Assembly (NCBI GenBank): GCA_002104945.1
Contig: MCFH01000017.1
Location: forward strand, 1-64,000
From: Piromyces finnis
Taxonomy: Eukaryota; Neocallimastigomycota; Neocallimastigomycetes; Neocallimastigales; Neocallimastigaceae
Reading direction: 5' to 3'
Length of the DNA stretch: 64,000 nucleotides
Of the stretch, positions 11,677 through 24,019 are shown piece by piece. Under the pieces are notes generated by a model, which did no database searches, was not told the origin of the DNA, and worked only from the letters and a program-made list of their open reading frames with translations. Numbering within the stretch: position 1 is the first letter of the stretch; every line of letters begins with the position of its first letter. Position numbers and translations under genes: made by a program.

Positions 11677-14538
11677 ATGTCAGTATATATAAATCAGGAT
11701 TGTGCATTAGTTACCGATTTCTTTGATAATTACATGATAAGTAACAATAGGGAATTAAACCCTAAAGTTCCAGAATGCTGTAAATCCTCAGATAAAAGTC
11801 ATTATATTAATTGTAATAATGAAAATATTACAGAAATGTAAGTTTATATTAAATATTTAAATTCGTTAAGACGGTACATTCGAATATTAATAATTTTTTT
11901 TTATTTATTTTCATATTTAAGGACATTAAGATGGTCAAAATCCATAGAAAATATTGACTTTAGCACTTTTCCAGAATTACCTTATCTTGAAAAATTGTAA
12001 TATATATTGCCACTGAAAAAAAAAAACTAATTAAATTTATTACAAGTATTTAAAAGTATAATTATTAATAAACTTTTTTTTTTCTTTTATCATATTGTTT
12101 ATTTAACTTTCTTATTTAATACAAAAGAATTTTAGAAGGTGAAATATTTAAAGATGGTGTCCTTCCTTCTGTCTTCTTTAAAATGCCAAGATTAAAAGAA
12201 TTGTAAGTATCTTTTCAATTAAATATTTATTAATAAAAATATAAAAGTTATTTCTCCCCCATTTCTTTATTAATTTATTATTTAATATTATTTTCTTTTA
12301 TTAATTTTTAATTTGATAAATAGCCATGTTGTAAATTCAAATATTAAATCTATTCCAAGTGATATCCCATCTACCTGCCCTTTAGAATTATTGTAATGTA
12401 TCAATCTTTTTCTTTTGTTGCTGTTGTAATTACTAAAAATCATTAAACTATTGTTAAATAATATGTTTATTAAAAAAATATTGTTTTATAAAATTTAAAG
12501 ATATTAACGAAATTTGAATATTTATATTCATATTTTAAATTTTATTTTATAGAGATTTATACAATAACAAATTTAACGGATTTGCTACTTCAATTACTAA
12601 TTGTTCCAATTTAAAATATTTGTTAGTATATTTAAAATAATGATTAAAAAGATAATATTTCATAAATACAATTCTAATAATAACATTATATCTTAAATTA
12701 TTTTATTAAAATATGAAGGGATTTGAGTGTTAATAGTGTAGGTTCTATTCCAGATGATATTGGTAAATTAGAAAATCTTGAGACATTGTAAGTTAAAAAC
12801 ATTTCTATTAAGATTTTCATCAAAAAATAGAATAAACCATTTACAATAGTATATGAGTATAAAGAAATATCAATTAATATTTCTCTATTTACTAAATTGT
12901 AATATTTAAGGTATATCGGTTCCACCCAATTAACAAGTTTATCTAATGAAGTATTTAAATTTAATTTGAAAGAGTTGTAAGCTTTTATTTTAATTGGAAT
13001 AAATTTAACATAATTTATTTTTTATATATTTTATGATTAATATTTTATATTTCCAATTTATTTCTTAATTTAGTGATCTTTCTGGAAATCCAAACTTATC
13101 AATTAAATTAAATAATTTTGGAAAAAAAATTGAAACTTGTGATTTAAGGGATACAAAAATTACTTGTTATGAACCAGGTACTTGTGAAAGTATTATTAAA
13201 GTACCTGCTGAAAAAGAAGGAGAACCATCAATATATTATTCAGAATCCGAATTAAGTTTTCTAAAAAAATGTGAAAAGTCATCTTCCAACCCTAAAGAAG
13301 GGGAGGGTGGTAATTCATTATTATTTATCATAGGCGGTATTATTATTTTACTTATTATTATTATTTGTATTTTATTTTTCTGTAAAAAGAAAAATCAAAA
13401 GGATAATGATAATGATAATAATAATGATGATGGCGAATATAAGACCAAAGACACCCAATTTATCCCACCACTAATGAAAGATAAGGATAATAATTCTATT
13501 TCATCAGCTTATCCAATGCCGGAAGATGATAGCAATACTAATGATAATAAAATTAATAGTACTAACAATACTGTTATTGTGGGTAGTGTAGATAATATTG
13601 ATTCTAATAGTAATCTTAAAGAAATTGCTAATGACAACAACAATGATAATAAAGAAATAATTGATCCTGATTCTTCTCCTATTACGGATAATATTATTAA
13701 TGACAATACTGACGCTGTTAACATTGATAATAATGTTATTATTTCTGATAATAATAATAATGCTAATACTGATAATGATATTAATAACAATAATCCTAAT
13801 TCTGAACTTAATAGTACCATTAATACGACAACAGCACCTATTATTAATAATTCAGAAAATTCTATTGATCATAGTAATATAAACACTATTAATAATAGCC
13901 ATAATATTGTTCCACTTGTTTCTTCTAATAGGGAAGAACGTCCATCAAATAAGCGTTTAGAAGTTATTGAAAATACCGCATCAAAGAATGAGATTGAAGA
14001 TGCTCCACCATCATACACTGAACAAGATCAATCATTTTCATTTAATCCAATTCAATATTCTCTTTCACCAACCATGAATAATGCTGTTTTATGCTCTTAT
14101 GGATACAATAATGTTTCAAACAATCGTTTATCTTATATTTCCAATGATAATATGGGAATGAATATGAATATGAATATGAATATGAATATATTAAATAATC
14201 CTTTAGTTGGTAATAATATTGTTTATTCGGGAAATGGGGTTAATTTTACACCTATGAATTATACTAATTATGTTAATGGTGGATTTGATAATAATATTTA
14301 TATGAACAATAATTATATTAATACAAGTGTAAATAATAATTATGCTAATAACTATAATTTTATTAATAATAGCTTTATGAGTGGTAATTTTGATTATAAT
14401 ATGAATTCTGGTAGTAGTAGTAATAATAATATTAATAATAATATTAATAATAATAATAATAATAATAATAGTAATAGTAATTATTGCAACGCTATTATCA
14501 CTAGCAATAACAATAATAACAATAATCAAAATGAATAA
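11677..14538 (+). CDS. LRR single-pass membrane protein with Asn-rich PPxY tail (gene C)
   Basis: Eight exons join in frame to 682 aa: 11677-11837, 11922-11996, 12128-12202, 12324-12392, 12553-12621, 12719-12787, 12911-12976, 13074-14538. All introns are phase 2. Six LRR exons match those of gene A one by one, for example ILEGEIFKDGVLPSVFFKMP in exon 3. The last exon has CDLRDTKITCYEPGTC, a membrane helix at about 277-299, and a tail with ERPSNKRLEVIENTASKNE, EDAPPSYTEQ (PPSY at about 506-509) and SPTMNN, then Asn and Met-Asn runs. The frame opens at MSVYINQDC, which aligns with the end of the signal peptide in D (ASVYSLG) and E (LSVFCLINNDC). The hydrophobic core is missing and a poly-A tract stands in its place, so the annotated start may be damaged or sequence-error prone. 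Confidence 0.85.
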
Positions 14539-15530
14539 GAAGATTGTTAAAAATCTTTATAATAGATTATATTAACAGTAATTTAATTTAATGTACTTTT
14601 TAATAAAAAAAAATTGTAAAAACAAAAGAAATTTTGAAATAAACAAAGCAAAACAAAAATCATATTATTAAACATAGAATTAGCCATAAAAAATGACAAC
14701 AATTAATAATTTAGAAATAATGTAATATTTTATTATCATAGATTTAACATTCATTATTATTAAATTAATAAGCGTTATATTTAAAAAAGTGTAGATATAT
14801 AAATCATTCTTTGGAGTATTCCCATATATAATAAATATAATTTTGCTTAGCTTATTAGAGTATCTTTTTTTTTCTTCTTCTCATTCAGATTCGATCTATT
14901 GAAGAGTTGTAAAAATTTATTTGATTGAATTGCATTATGTTAAAAAAAGTTTAATTATAGTTAGCACAAAATATATTTATATAGAGTATAATAATTAATA
15001 ATTATATATTAGTTAATATATTGTGGCGCAGTATATATGAATATACAAATGTAAATGTTAATTAATCATGTATTAGTATAAATATTAAATGTAATTAATA
15101 TATATTAAAAAGAGTCCTTTAATCAATAATGAAATTAACACAGATCAACTTAAAAAAAAATTTTTTCTTTTGCATTAAAGTTTTTAATATAACTTTAATT
15201 ATTAATAAAATTTATTATTATTAATTACTTTTTTTTTTTCTGTATTTTTAAATTTGTAGCTTATATTTTTTATTCTTCACTAAAACTTTTGATGGTTCAT
15301 TATATATTATTAATGTGCTTTTAAAAATTATACTAATTAATTATTATGTACTTTTAATAATGCATTATTTAATTTTTCTTTTAATATATTTTCTTTATTC
15401 ATAAAATTAATAAATAAAAGAATCTTCTATATATTTAAAAGAAAAGAAATGTAGAACATTTTTAAAACTAATTTTTTTAATATTTTTTTTTACTATATAA
15501 TACTATAGTTAGTGCTAATATTAATTATTA
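14539..15530. other. Convergent spacer between genes C and D
   Basis: It lies between the 3' ends of C (plus) and D (minus). It contains copy 2 of the ~190-bp inverted repeat at 14939-15126. No coding exon was seen. Confidence 0.6.
14939..15126 (-). repeat. ~190-bp repeat, copy 2 (inverted relative to 7979-8172)
   Basis: Its reverse complement follows copy 1 from TTGATTAAAGGACTC to CTAACTATAATTAAA, including the GC-rich word GCGCCACAA. The two copies face each other across about 6.8 kb containing genes B and C, the only cluster members on the plus strand. Confidence 0.85.
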
Positions 15531-15547
15531 TTATTGAATAATATTAA

Positions 15548-15638
<91 letters not shown>

Positions 15639-17734
15639 ATTGTTGTTGTTATAGCCATTACTATCAACAAAACTATTGTTATAATTATTATTAAAAGAAA
15701 TATTATTGTTGAATCCATTATATCCATTACTATTGAATCCATTATTGAATCCATTATTATTGAATCCAGTATTATATATAAATCCATTATTATTCATATT
15801 ATTCATAAGTCCAGTATTATTCATAAATCCAGTATTATTCATAAATCCAGTATTATTCATAAATCCAGTATTATTATAATTATTGGCTATAAATCCATTG
15901 GTATTTACAAAATTAAAACTATTATTACCAAAATTGTTGTTGTTATAATTGACGTTGTCTCCATTATTATAAACGGAAACAGAATTATCATTGAAACTAC
16001 CATTATTAACTTCAACGTTTTCATCATTATTATTTGAATACTTTATAGTTGGTTCAGCAACACCATAGGATATAGTTGGAACAGCTTTAATAGAATTTTC
16101 AGTTCCTTTTCTTTGTATAGAAATTGATTCTGCATCATCATCATCACTCTTTCTAAATCTCTTGAAACAACAACAACCAATAATACATAAAACAACAATA
16201 ACTGCAAATCCTCCAATAATAATATAGATTATTTTACTAGATCCATTAGATTTTTCTCTAGTTTTAGTACATTTCTTAAAGTCAGATTCCTTTAATTCCT
16301 TAATAGGATTTTTTGATTCAGGATTATCAATAATTCTTTTACATGTACCTGGTTCATAACAACCAATAGTTAAATCAAAACTACATTCATCGACTACTGA
16401 TGGAAATTTATTGATTTCTATTTTTAAATCTTTATTGTCATTAATATACCTTAAAAATACCAATTTATCAAATAATATATAAATTATGATATTATACTTA
16501 ATAAATTACATTCCAAAATGTTCCTTATAATAATAATAATAATAATAATAATATAAACTTACAGTTTTTCAATATTTAAATCAAAAATCTTGTCTGATAT
16601 TGAAGTTAATTTACTATCAATTAATGATCTAAAAAAATGTATTTTTTTATAAATGAATAAATTTAAAAAAAAAAGATTTATAACAATTTTTTTTAAAATA
16701 ATAATATTTATCTTACAATTCTTTTAAGTTTTTTAATTCACTTATATCATCTGGAATTGTACCAATATTGTTAAATGAGAGATTTCTATTAATAAAAATT
16801 TATTTCATTTGTTAGTATAGGATACTAATAAATAATTAAAATACACTACATAGCCATACTTACAAAATTTCTAAATTTTTACAATTTGTAACTTCTTTTG
16901 GAAAACTTTTAAGAGAACCAATAAAAAAACTCCTATTAAATTTGATTATAAGCAATCATATATGATGTATTTACATAGTATTTTTAGTATTATATAATAA
17001 ATAGGATTAATGATTAAATACTAAATAAACAAAACAAATCGATTTCTTTATTACAATAATTTAAGAGAGTTTGATTTTGGAATATTATTAACGGAAACTA
17101 TATTAGATTTCATAATATGTCTATATTTTACAAAAAAATAATAGTTATAATAATAACATTTGAAATGTTTTTAAATAAATAGAATTAAATATATATATAT
17201 AAGGTAATGTTATTTTATATCTATATTATAAATTTACAATTGTTCTAGTTTTGGTAATTCAAGTAGTTTTGAAGGAAAAGCGTCATTTTTATATATTGGT
17301 CCTTCTAAAGCGCTTAAATATATATAAAAAAATAATATTATAATAATTATTCATAATAAAGAATAATCATATTATATATTACATATAGTTAAGATTTGGT
17401 AACATTGGAAAAGAGGAAAAGTCAATATTTAATTTTTCTTTAGTTCTCCAAGTTCTTTTTATTGAAATATATATATATATATTAATAAGTAATGAAAAAA
17501 GTGAAATTATTAAAATAAAGAAAAATTATATTAATTTCATATTTATACTTACAATTCAGTTACTCGGCCATTTTCACATTTAATACTATCACTACAACAT
17601 GCTGGGAAATTTGCTTGGTCTAGATTATTCATTTTTGAAAATTGATTAAGTTTATTGCAATCTTCTGTTTCTAAACCTAAACTATATACTGAAGCTACAG
17701 TACATAAAGACAATAATGATTTCCAGAATTTCAT
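15531..17734 (-). CDS. LRR single-pass membrane protein with poly-Asn tail (gene D)
   Basis: Eight exons join in frame to 505 aa: 17734-17553, 17454-17383, 17312-17238, 17120-17055, 16932-16864, 16785-16717, 16628-16563, 16449-15531. All introns are phase 2. It has a clear signal peptide (MKFWKSLLSLCTVASVYSLG) and six LRRs, for example LNLSFNNIGTIPDDISELKN. The Cys block is CSFDLTIGCYEPGTC, and the membrane helix lies at about 273-294 ending in a GCCCFKRFRK junction that could be palmitoylated (inference). The tail is short, has four NNTGFM repeats and ends in roughly 37 consecutive Asn before VNIIQ. Unlike A, C and E it has no PPxY or LPxY motif. It is the most diverged intact member. Confidence 0.85.
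15545..15652 (-). repeat. AAT/AAC trinucleotide run coding for poly-Asn in gene D
   Basis: An uninterrupted ATT then GTT array on the plus strand encodes about 37 Asn at the C-terminus of gene D. The sharp switch from AAC to AAT codons within the run suggests two separate slippage expansions. Confidence 0.9.
15790..15880 (-). repeat. 18-bp tandem repeat in the tail of gene D
   Basis: Four to five copies of an 18-nt unit encode NNTGFM. The DNA copies are nearly identical. Confidence 0.85.
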
Positions 17735-18670
17735 TTTATTTTTTTTTTCCTTAAATTAAAGTTTATTATATATTTATTTTTTTTAGTTATGGTTTATAAT
17801 TATTATTTATAATTATAATCCTTAATTATTTATTCTATATTTTTATGTTTAGCTTTTTTTTTTTTTGTTCTTTAATTTTTTATATATAGGATTTTATATT
17901 TATTTTTTATTTATTTATTTATTTATTTTATAAACTAAATATATATAAATAAATATAAATGAATATATTAATATGTATCATTTTTCTTAAAAGAAAATTA
18001 ATTTAAATTAAATTAATTATTGGTCAAAATTTTTAATAATTATTTAACTTTTTTTATGTATAAAAATTAATAAAACTTTAAACTTTATTTAATAATAATT
18101 TTTATTAATATAAAAAATCTAATTTATATATTGGACTATTACATTTCAATATATATTAGATATTAGGTAATCATCTCATATACCAATGCAATACATTTAT
18201 ACAAACAAGATAAATAATGTATTTATTTGTTACAACGAAATATTATTATTTTGATATTTTATTAGAAAATAAAAATAAAGAATAGGCTCTCTAATCAAAA
18301 TAAAAATAACTTTAAATATACATTAATCAAACTTTGAGTAAAAAAAAAAAAAAAAGAAAAAGCTTTAAAAAAGTTAACTAAAACTATGCTACCTCTGTAA
18401 CATAATAATAACTTTTATTTCTTATTGAATTTACTAAATTGACATTTCAATTTTTATTATAGAAATAAAAATGTATAATTTTTTTTAATCTACTCTTCTG
18501 TTTTGTTCATTAACTGATTTACTTTTTATTTATTTACTTATTTTAACGATTTATTCTTACATTTCTTAATTTATGTTTGCATTGTTATAATATATTAACT
18601 ATGTATTCATAAGCTTTATTTCATTAATGTTTTATAACATTTTTTTTTATTAATTTATTTTATTTATAAT
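17735..18670. other. Spacer between genes D and E
   Basis: It holds the 5' flank of D and 3' flank of E. It contains A/T runs only, with no exon, RNA gene or repeat recognised. Confidence 0.6.
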
Positions 18671-21269
18671 CTAATTATTTTTTTCATTATCCTTATTTTC
18701 ATTATTATTATTATTATTATTATCTATATTATTATTATTACTATTGTTATTGTTGCTGTTATTATTTATTAAATTATTATTGTTGAAATCATTTATATTA
18801 ACATTAAGGTTATTCAATGGTAATGAATTATTATAAGACATTAATACAGAATTTGGATAATTACCGCCATTATTATTCATAATGAGGCTGTTATTCATAA
18901 TGAGACTGTTATTCATAAGAGCATTATTTATAAGATTATTATTGTTCATAGGATTATTATTCATGAGGGCATTGTTCATAAGAGCATTGTTCATAAGGGC
19001 ATTATTCATAATGGCATTGTTCATGAGGGCATTATTTGAATTAACAGCATCACCCATGTTATAATTATTTAAATAATATCCATTATTAACTAATGATGAA
19101 TTAACACCACCATACATTGGGAAAACAAAATTGCCATAAGAATTTATTGGTAATGATTGAATAGATTCAAATTGTGCGTTGCTTTTAAAAGGTGTTTCTT
19201 GGTTATCAGAATGATAGGATAAACGACTTTGATCTAGACCATAGCCCATATTTGAATTATGACTAAGAGTTGAATGTTGCATTGTTGGAGAGGTTTGGTA
19301 AATCATGCTACTATTATTTGCATTAGTATCTGTAATTGAATATGGTGGTAATTCGGAATTTGCTTGATCTGCATTGTCTTTACTTTGACTTCTAAGAATT
19401 TCCAACTCTTTAGTCGTAAGTTTTTGCTTTTGTTCAGCAATTTGATTCAATTGAGCATTTACATCGTTATTTTCAACTGTATCATTATGAATTTCTTTTT
19501 GCTTTCCAGAAGGAATAGTTAGTATAGGAGCAACTGGACTAATTGGACTAACACCGAAACTTGTATCCGAATTTGGTTCAATATGAGAATCAAGGTTAAT
19601 GCCAAGAGTAGATGAATTTGGTGAACTACATGAAATATCAACTGAGGATGGAACAGGTGAGCCGGGATTAATATCACTCACCATAGACATTGATCCAACT
19701 GGTGGCATTATCGGTGATATTGATGGGGAATTTAATTCACAATTAGATAATTGGGTCTCAATATTTTGAGTTTGTGTTTCAGTATTTTGAGTTTGGGATT
19801 CTTGAATTGGTAAAGCCATTCCTTTATCTGGAGATATTGGGGTTTTAATGTTAATTTCAGAAATTTGATTTGGTAATATATTTTCACTGTCATCCACTTC
19901 CTCAATCGTAATTATTGGTAAGTTTCTATTTTGTTCTTGTGCTGGAGGTTTTGATAAAACCATAAAGTTTTTTTCAGTTTCACTCTTTTTGCCCTTCTTT
20001 TTTCTACATAATAAACAAATCAAGCATAAAAGTATAACAAGAACAACACCAAGACTTATAATAATAATTAAATTAAGAGTGCTCATCCCCATTACACCAG
20101 CTTTACATTCATCATATTTATCCATATATTCACTTTCAGCTACAATCTTACGTGGATCCTCTTCAATAATAAAATTTTTACAAGATCCTTTTTTGTAACA
20201 TGAAATTTTTGTATTCATTAAATTACAGGTTTCAACAGGATTTTTAAAACGAATTTCAGTACTTATTTCGAGATTCCCATCAAGATCACTAAATAGAGGG
20301 GGGTTAATAAATTAAGAAATTTTAATATAAAAATATGATCATATTAATAGGCATTATAATTGATTCAAACTTACAAATCGGTTAATTTTTCTAAATTAAA
20401 TATTTCTGATGATAGTGATTTCAATCCAGTCATTCCAATATACCTGTAATTACAAATAAATATAAAATTAGAAATTTTTTCGAATATTCAGCATAAACTT
20501 ACAAAATAGTTAAATTTTTTGTGAAAACTTACAAAATTTCCAAATTTTTTAAGTTACTAATTTCATCTGGTATAGTCCTAATATGTTGGTTTCTTGAGAT
20601 ATTACTATATATTTCATTGTTTTTTATACATTAATGATATTAATTATTCACCTTATATTATTTCCTAATTATATAATATATACAGATAATAAAAACAATA
20701 ATTTATATAAATATAAAATAAAAGCAATGATGCAAAAACAACATGATATGTTATTTTTTCTTCATTGATTTATCTGATAATTTAACTTACAGTTTTGTTA
20801 ATTGTGTACATTTCAAAAAAGGACTTGGGAAACCTTCAATAAAGTTGTTATATACATCTCTATATAATAAAAAAAAAAAATTGCATATTTTTTAATAAAA
20901 ATTTAAAAAAATAATCGTTTTTATATTAAAAGTGATAAATTAATATCTATTGTTAATAACGTATTCAATAAACAAATAAATTCAGTGCTTACAAAATTTT
21001 AATGTTACAAGGAAAATCAAAATCCGGAACAGTTTTAATATTAGAATTTAAAATTTGACTTTTATTTTTTTAATAATAATATAAAAAAAGGAAGATAATT
21101 AGTACACTATGAAATTACATGTTATAAATAAACATTTTACTTACAGAGTTTCTAATTTTGGATATTTTAAAAATGAAGTTGGGAAAGAATCATCTTTTAG
21201 AACTGAACCGTCTAAATAGCTTTTTAATTAATTTGAAAACAACAACTTTAATATTTGCTTTATAATAAA

Positions 21270-21318
<49 letters not shown>

Positions 21319-21914
21319 TTTTATTTTATTTATCCAGTAAAACAATATATGAATTTAAATATTTACAATAATTTAAGATTTTCCAAAGGTGGAAAAGAAG
21401 AAAAATCTATTTTTTTTCCTTGAAATCTACTATATCTCAATTTTCTATTAAAAAGATATAAAAAGGAAGGAATATATTAATATTTATACTTAATAAATCA
21501 TAATTACTTAAGAATTGGGATTTATAAATTATCCTAGATTTTTTTGCCTAGAAATTCTGGCTTTTTTGATTTTTGTCTGGTTAAAAATTTACCAGAGGTC
21601 AAATTTCTTCTAGCCAGAATCTTTGGCTAAATCCTTAGAAAATCTAAGATAAGTTATAAATCATAGAACAAAACACCATTATATTCTATTAACAAAAATA
21701 TAAAGTATACATACATAGCAGTAATAGAATTATTTTCACAAGCAATATATGGACCATGTTCTTTATATACACAACATTCTGGAACTTCTAAAGTTACTCC
21801 AGAATCAAGCATATAATTATTGAAAAAATTTTGAACTTGTTCACAGTCATTGTTTATCAAACAAAAAACTGATAAAAAATTAAGAATAAATATAAATAAT
21901 GAATAATAATTCAT
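18671..21914 (-). CDS. LRR single-pass membrane protein with long LPPY tail (gene E)
   Basis: Eight exons join in frame to 748 aa: 21914-21715, 21444-21367, 21219-21145, 21058-20993, 20859-20791, 20604-20533, 20443-20375, 20288-18671. Introns are phase 2. It has a signal peptide (MNYYSLFIFILNFLSVFCLI), six LRRs (for example LNISRNQHIRTIPDEISNLKN), the Cys block CNLMNTKISCYKKGSC with the usual YEPGTC changed, and a membrane helix at about 279-303 followed by CRKKKGKK. The tail is richer in Ser, Pro and Gln than in its relatives. It has ELPPYSITD (an [L/P]PxY-type motif), TSPTMQHS matching SPTMNN of A and C, and NALMN repeats. It ends in TAG; all other intact genes read here end in TAA. Intron 1 carries a 144-bp palindrome and intron 2 an AAT array. 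Confidence 0.85.
18890..19035 (-). repeat. 15-bp tandem repeats coding for NALMN in gene E
   Basis: Repeated ATGAATAATGCC-type units encode NALMN/NAIMN/NSLIMN. They sit in the Asn-rich part of the tail. Confidence 0.8.
20444..20532 (-). other. Gene E intron 6 with duplicated splice-donor segment
   Basis: The words ACTTACAAAAT occur twice, at about 20507-20517 and 20528-20538 on the plus strand, so two GTAAGT donors lie about 21 nt apart. Only the one at 20532 keeps the LRR length. Use of the other would add seven residues or cause a stop. Confidence 0.5.
21263..21318. repeat. AAT trinucleotide array in intron 2 of gene E
   Basis: A near-perfect AAT run of about 55 bp lies between exons 2 and 3. 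It is a simple repeat. Confidence 0.9.
21519..21662. repeat. 144-bp imperfect palindrome (foldback, MITE-like) in intron 1 of gene E
   Basis: The left end GATTTATAAATTATCCTAGA matches the reverse complement of the right end, GATTTATAACTTATCTTAGA. Matching continues inward through ATTCTGGC and CTGG to a centre near TTAAAAATTTA at about 21590. It ends just before the donor of exon 1. I see no coding capacity and no clear target-site duplication. Confidence 0.75.
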
Positions 21915-24019
21915 TTGTAATTACAAAACTAGTTAATTTACAAAAAAGGATAAGATTTTTTTTTTTTTTCAAATATTAAATTTTAATATTTGTTAATTAA
22001 ATTAGTATTTTTTTTTTTCAATTTATTTATTTCTTATAGTATAGTAAATATATTATTATTGTTATTATTATTAATTACTATTTCTTTATGAAAAATATTA
22101 TTTCATAAAAATAATTAATAATAATTTTAATTTAGAAATTGGTTGATAGATGTTGGATATATATTTACTATTTATTTATTTTATTATTTATTATTTTTTG
22201 TTTTTTAATATTTAATTTTTATATTTAAAAAAAAAAAAGAAAAAAGAAATTTCAATGAAAAATACATTTCTTTGTGAAGCTTGTGTAACATTATCCATTA
22301 CTTTTTATAACCAATGAAATGGACAAAATAGGAAACTACAAATTCAAGGATATCCACAATTAAAGAACAATTTTTGAACGAGATAAACTTTAAAATAGTT
22401 GACAGTTTTTGAAAGAATAAATAAAAACAAAGGAATAACAAAGGAACGATATAAAAAAAAACCAAAGATCTATATTATTCAATATTTCTTGAAAAAAAAA
22501 TAAAGTTTCTTATAAATATGTGATATGTAATCATTAAAAAAGAAATAAAGTTTTTATAATTCATCTGATAACGATAATGCTTATTAGTTAAATAGGCCTA
22601 ATATAATAATATACGTGTTCAATTAATAATAAATTTTATAATATTATCTTACGTACTTTTGTATAGTATTATTGTGATAATCCATGATATTATACCTAAT
22701 TTTTCACATTATATTATCTAATGATAATTGCATAATAAAAATAAATCAATATAGAATGTTTTGAAAAAATATATACCATATATTTATGTATTAAGATGCA
22801 TGATTTACTACTTTCGACATAATTTATATATTTATATTTAGGTTTTTATTATTTTATATAATATATAATATATAGGATTATGAAACTAAAAATGAAGCTT
22901 TTTTTTTTTTTTTTTTAATATAACCATATCAGAGTTAATTAAAAAAAAAAAAAAAAGAAAAAAAAGAATAATATTAAAGTTAACTTCATATAACCATTGT
23001 AATGAAGAGATTTAAATAAAAAATGCATAATGACATAAAGTTTATTTTAAAGATTAAATATTTAATATTTTATTATTAGTAGTAGTTGCTGTAGTAGTAG
23101 TAGTGGTTTTGCTTACAAAGGAATGAAATTTTATCTTTATTAATAATTCTAATAGGTTAGTTTTAATATTATGACCTTATAAATAATAATACAATGATAC
23201 CTTTTTATTATAATATAAAAAAAAATCACAATTCTTTTTTAACTTTTTTTTAAGTACAATATTTTATTTTTATAAAAAAAAAAAGTTAACATTTACGTGG
23301 ATGGTAGATTCCGTATTTTAGTTAAAAATTTTATTATTTACTAATAAAAAAAAAAAAAGGTTAGTCTAGTATGAGCACATTTTATATTCTATTCTTATTT
23401 TAATATAAAAATATGAAATAAAATAGTAATAATATGACTTAAAGAAGAACCCACTTTTTATAAATTACTTTATAATAATTTGAAATCTAACCTTTTAAGT
23501 AATTAATTTGGTAATTAAATATATTTAAATAAAAACAATAATTATAAAAGTATTATATCATATATTTAAAAAACTACTTTTGATATATATACAAGATTTA
23601 CTTTTTTTTTTTTTTTTTTACTTTTCAATTTATTTTCTTACTCAGAGAATATGAGTTAACAAGGTATAATGTAAATCCACTATTTCTCCATGATATTCAA
23701 TATGAAAAAAAAAAAAAAAAAAAAAGAAAAAAATTAACTTATTCTTTCAACACCCCCCAATATATTATTATTATTATTATTTTAGACTTTGATAGTTTTG
23801 TTTATTACTATTTTAATTGAATTAAAATAACTCTTTTATTAAAATACATAAAAATTAAAAATAAAACATAAATAAATAGAGTGAGTAAAGAGGATGAAAG
23901 AACCTTTAACTCTTTCCATTCCTCGATAATAATTTTTCTTTTTGTGGATTATTATAATTATTATTCAATTCTGTATCAGAATTTCTTCTTTGCTTTTTTT
24001 TTTTTTTATTTATTTATTG
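21915..24019. other. Gene-free AT-rich stretch
   Basis: It contains long A and T runs (for example 22898, 22940, 23600, 23705) and a short AGT/GTAGTAGT run near 23080. No exon or RNA gene was recognised on either strand. Confidence 0.55.
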
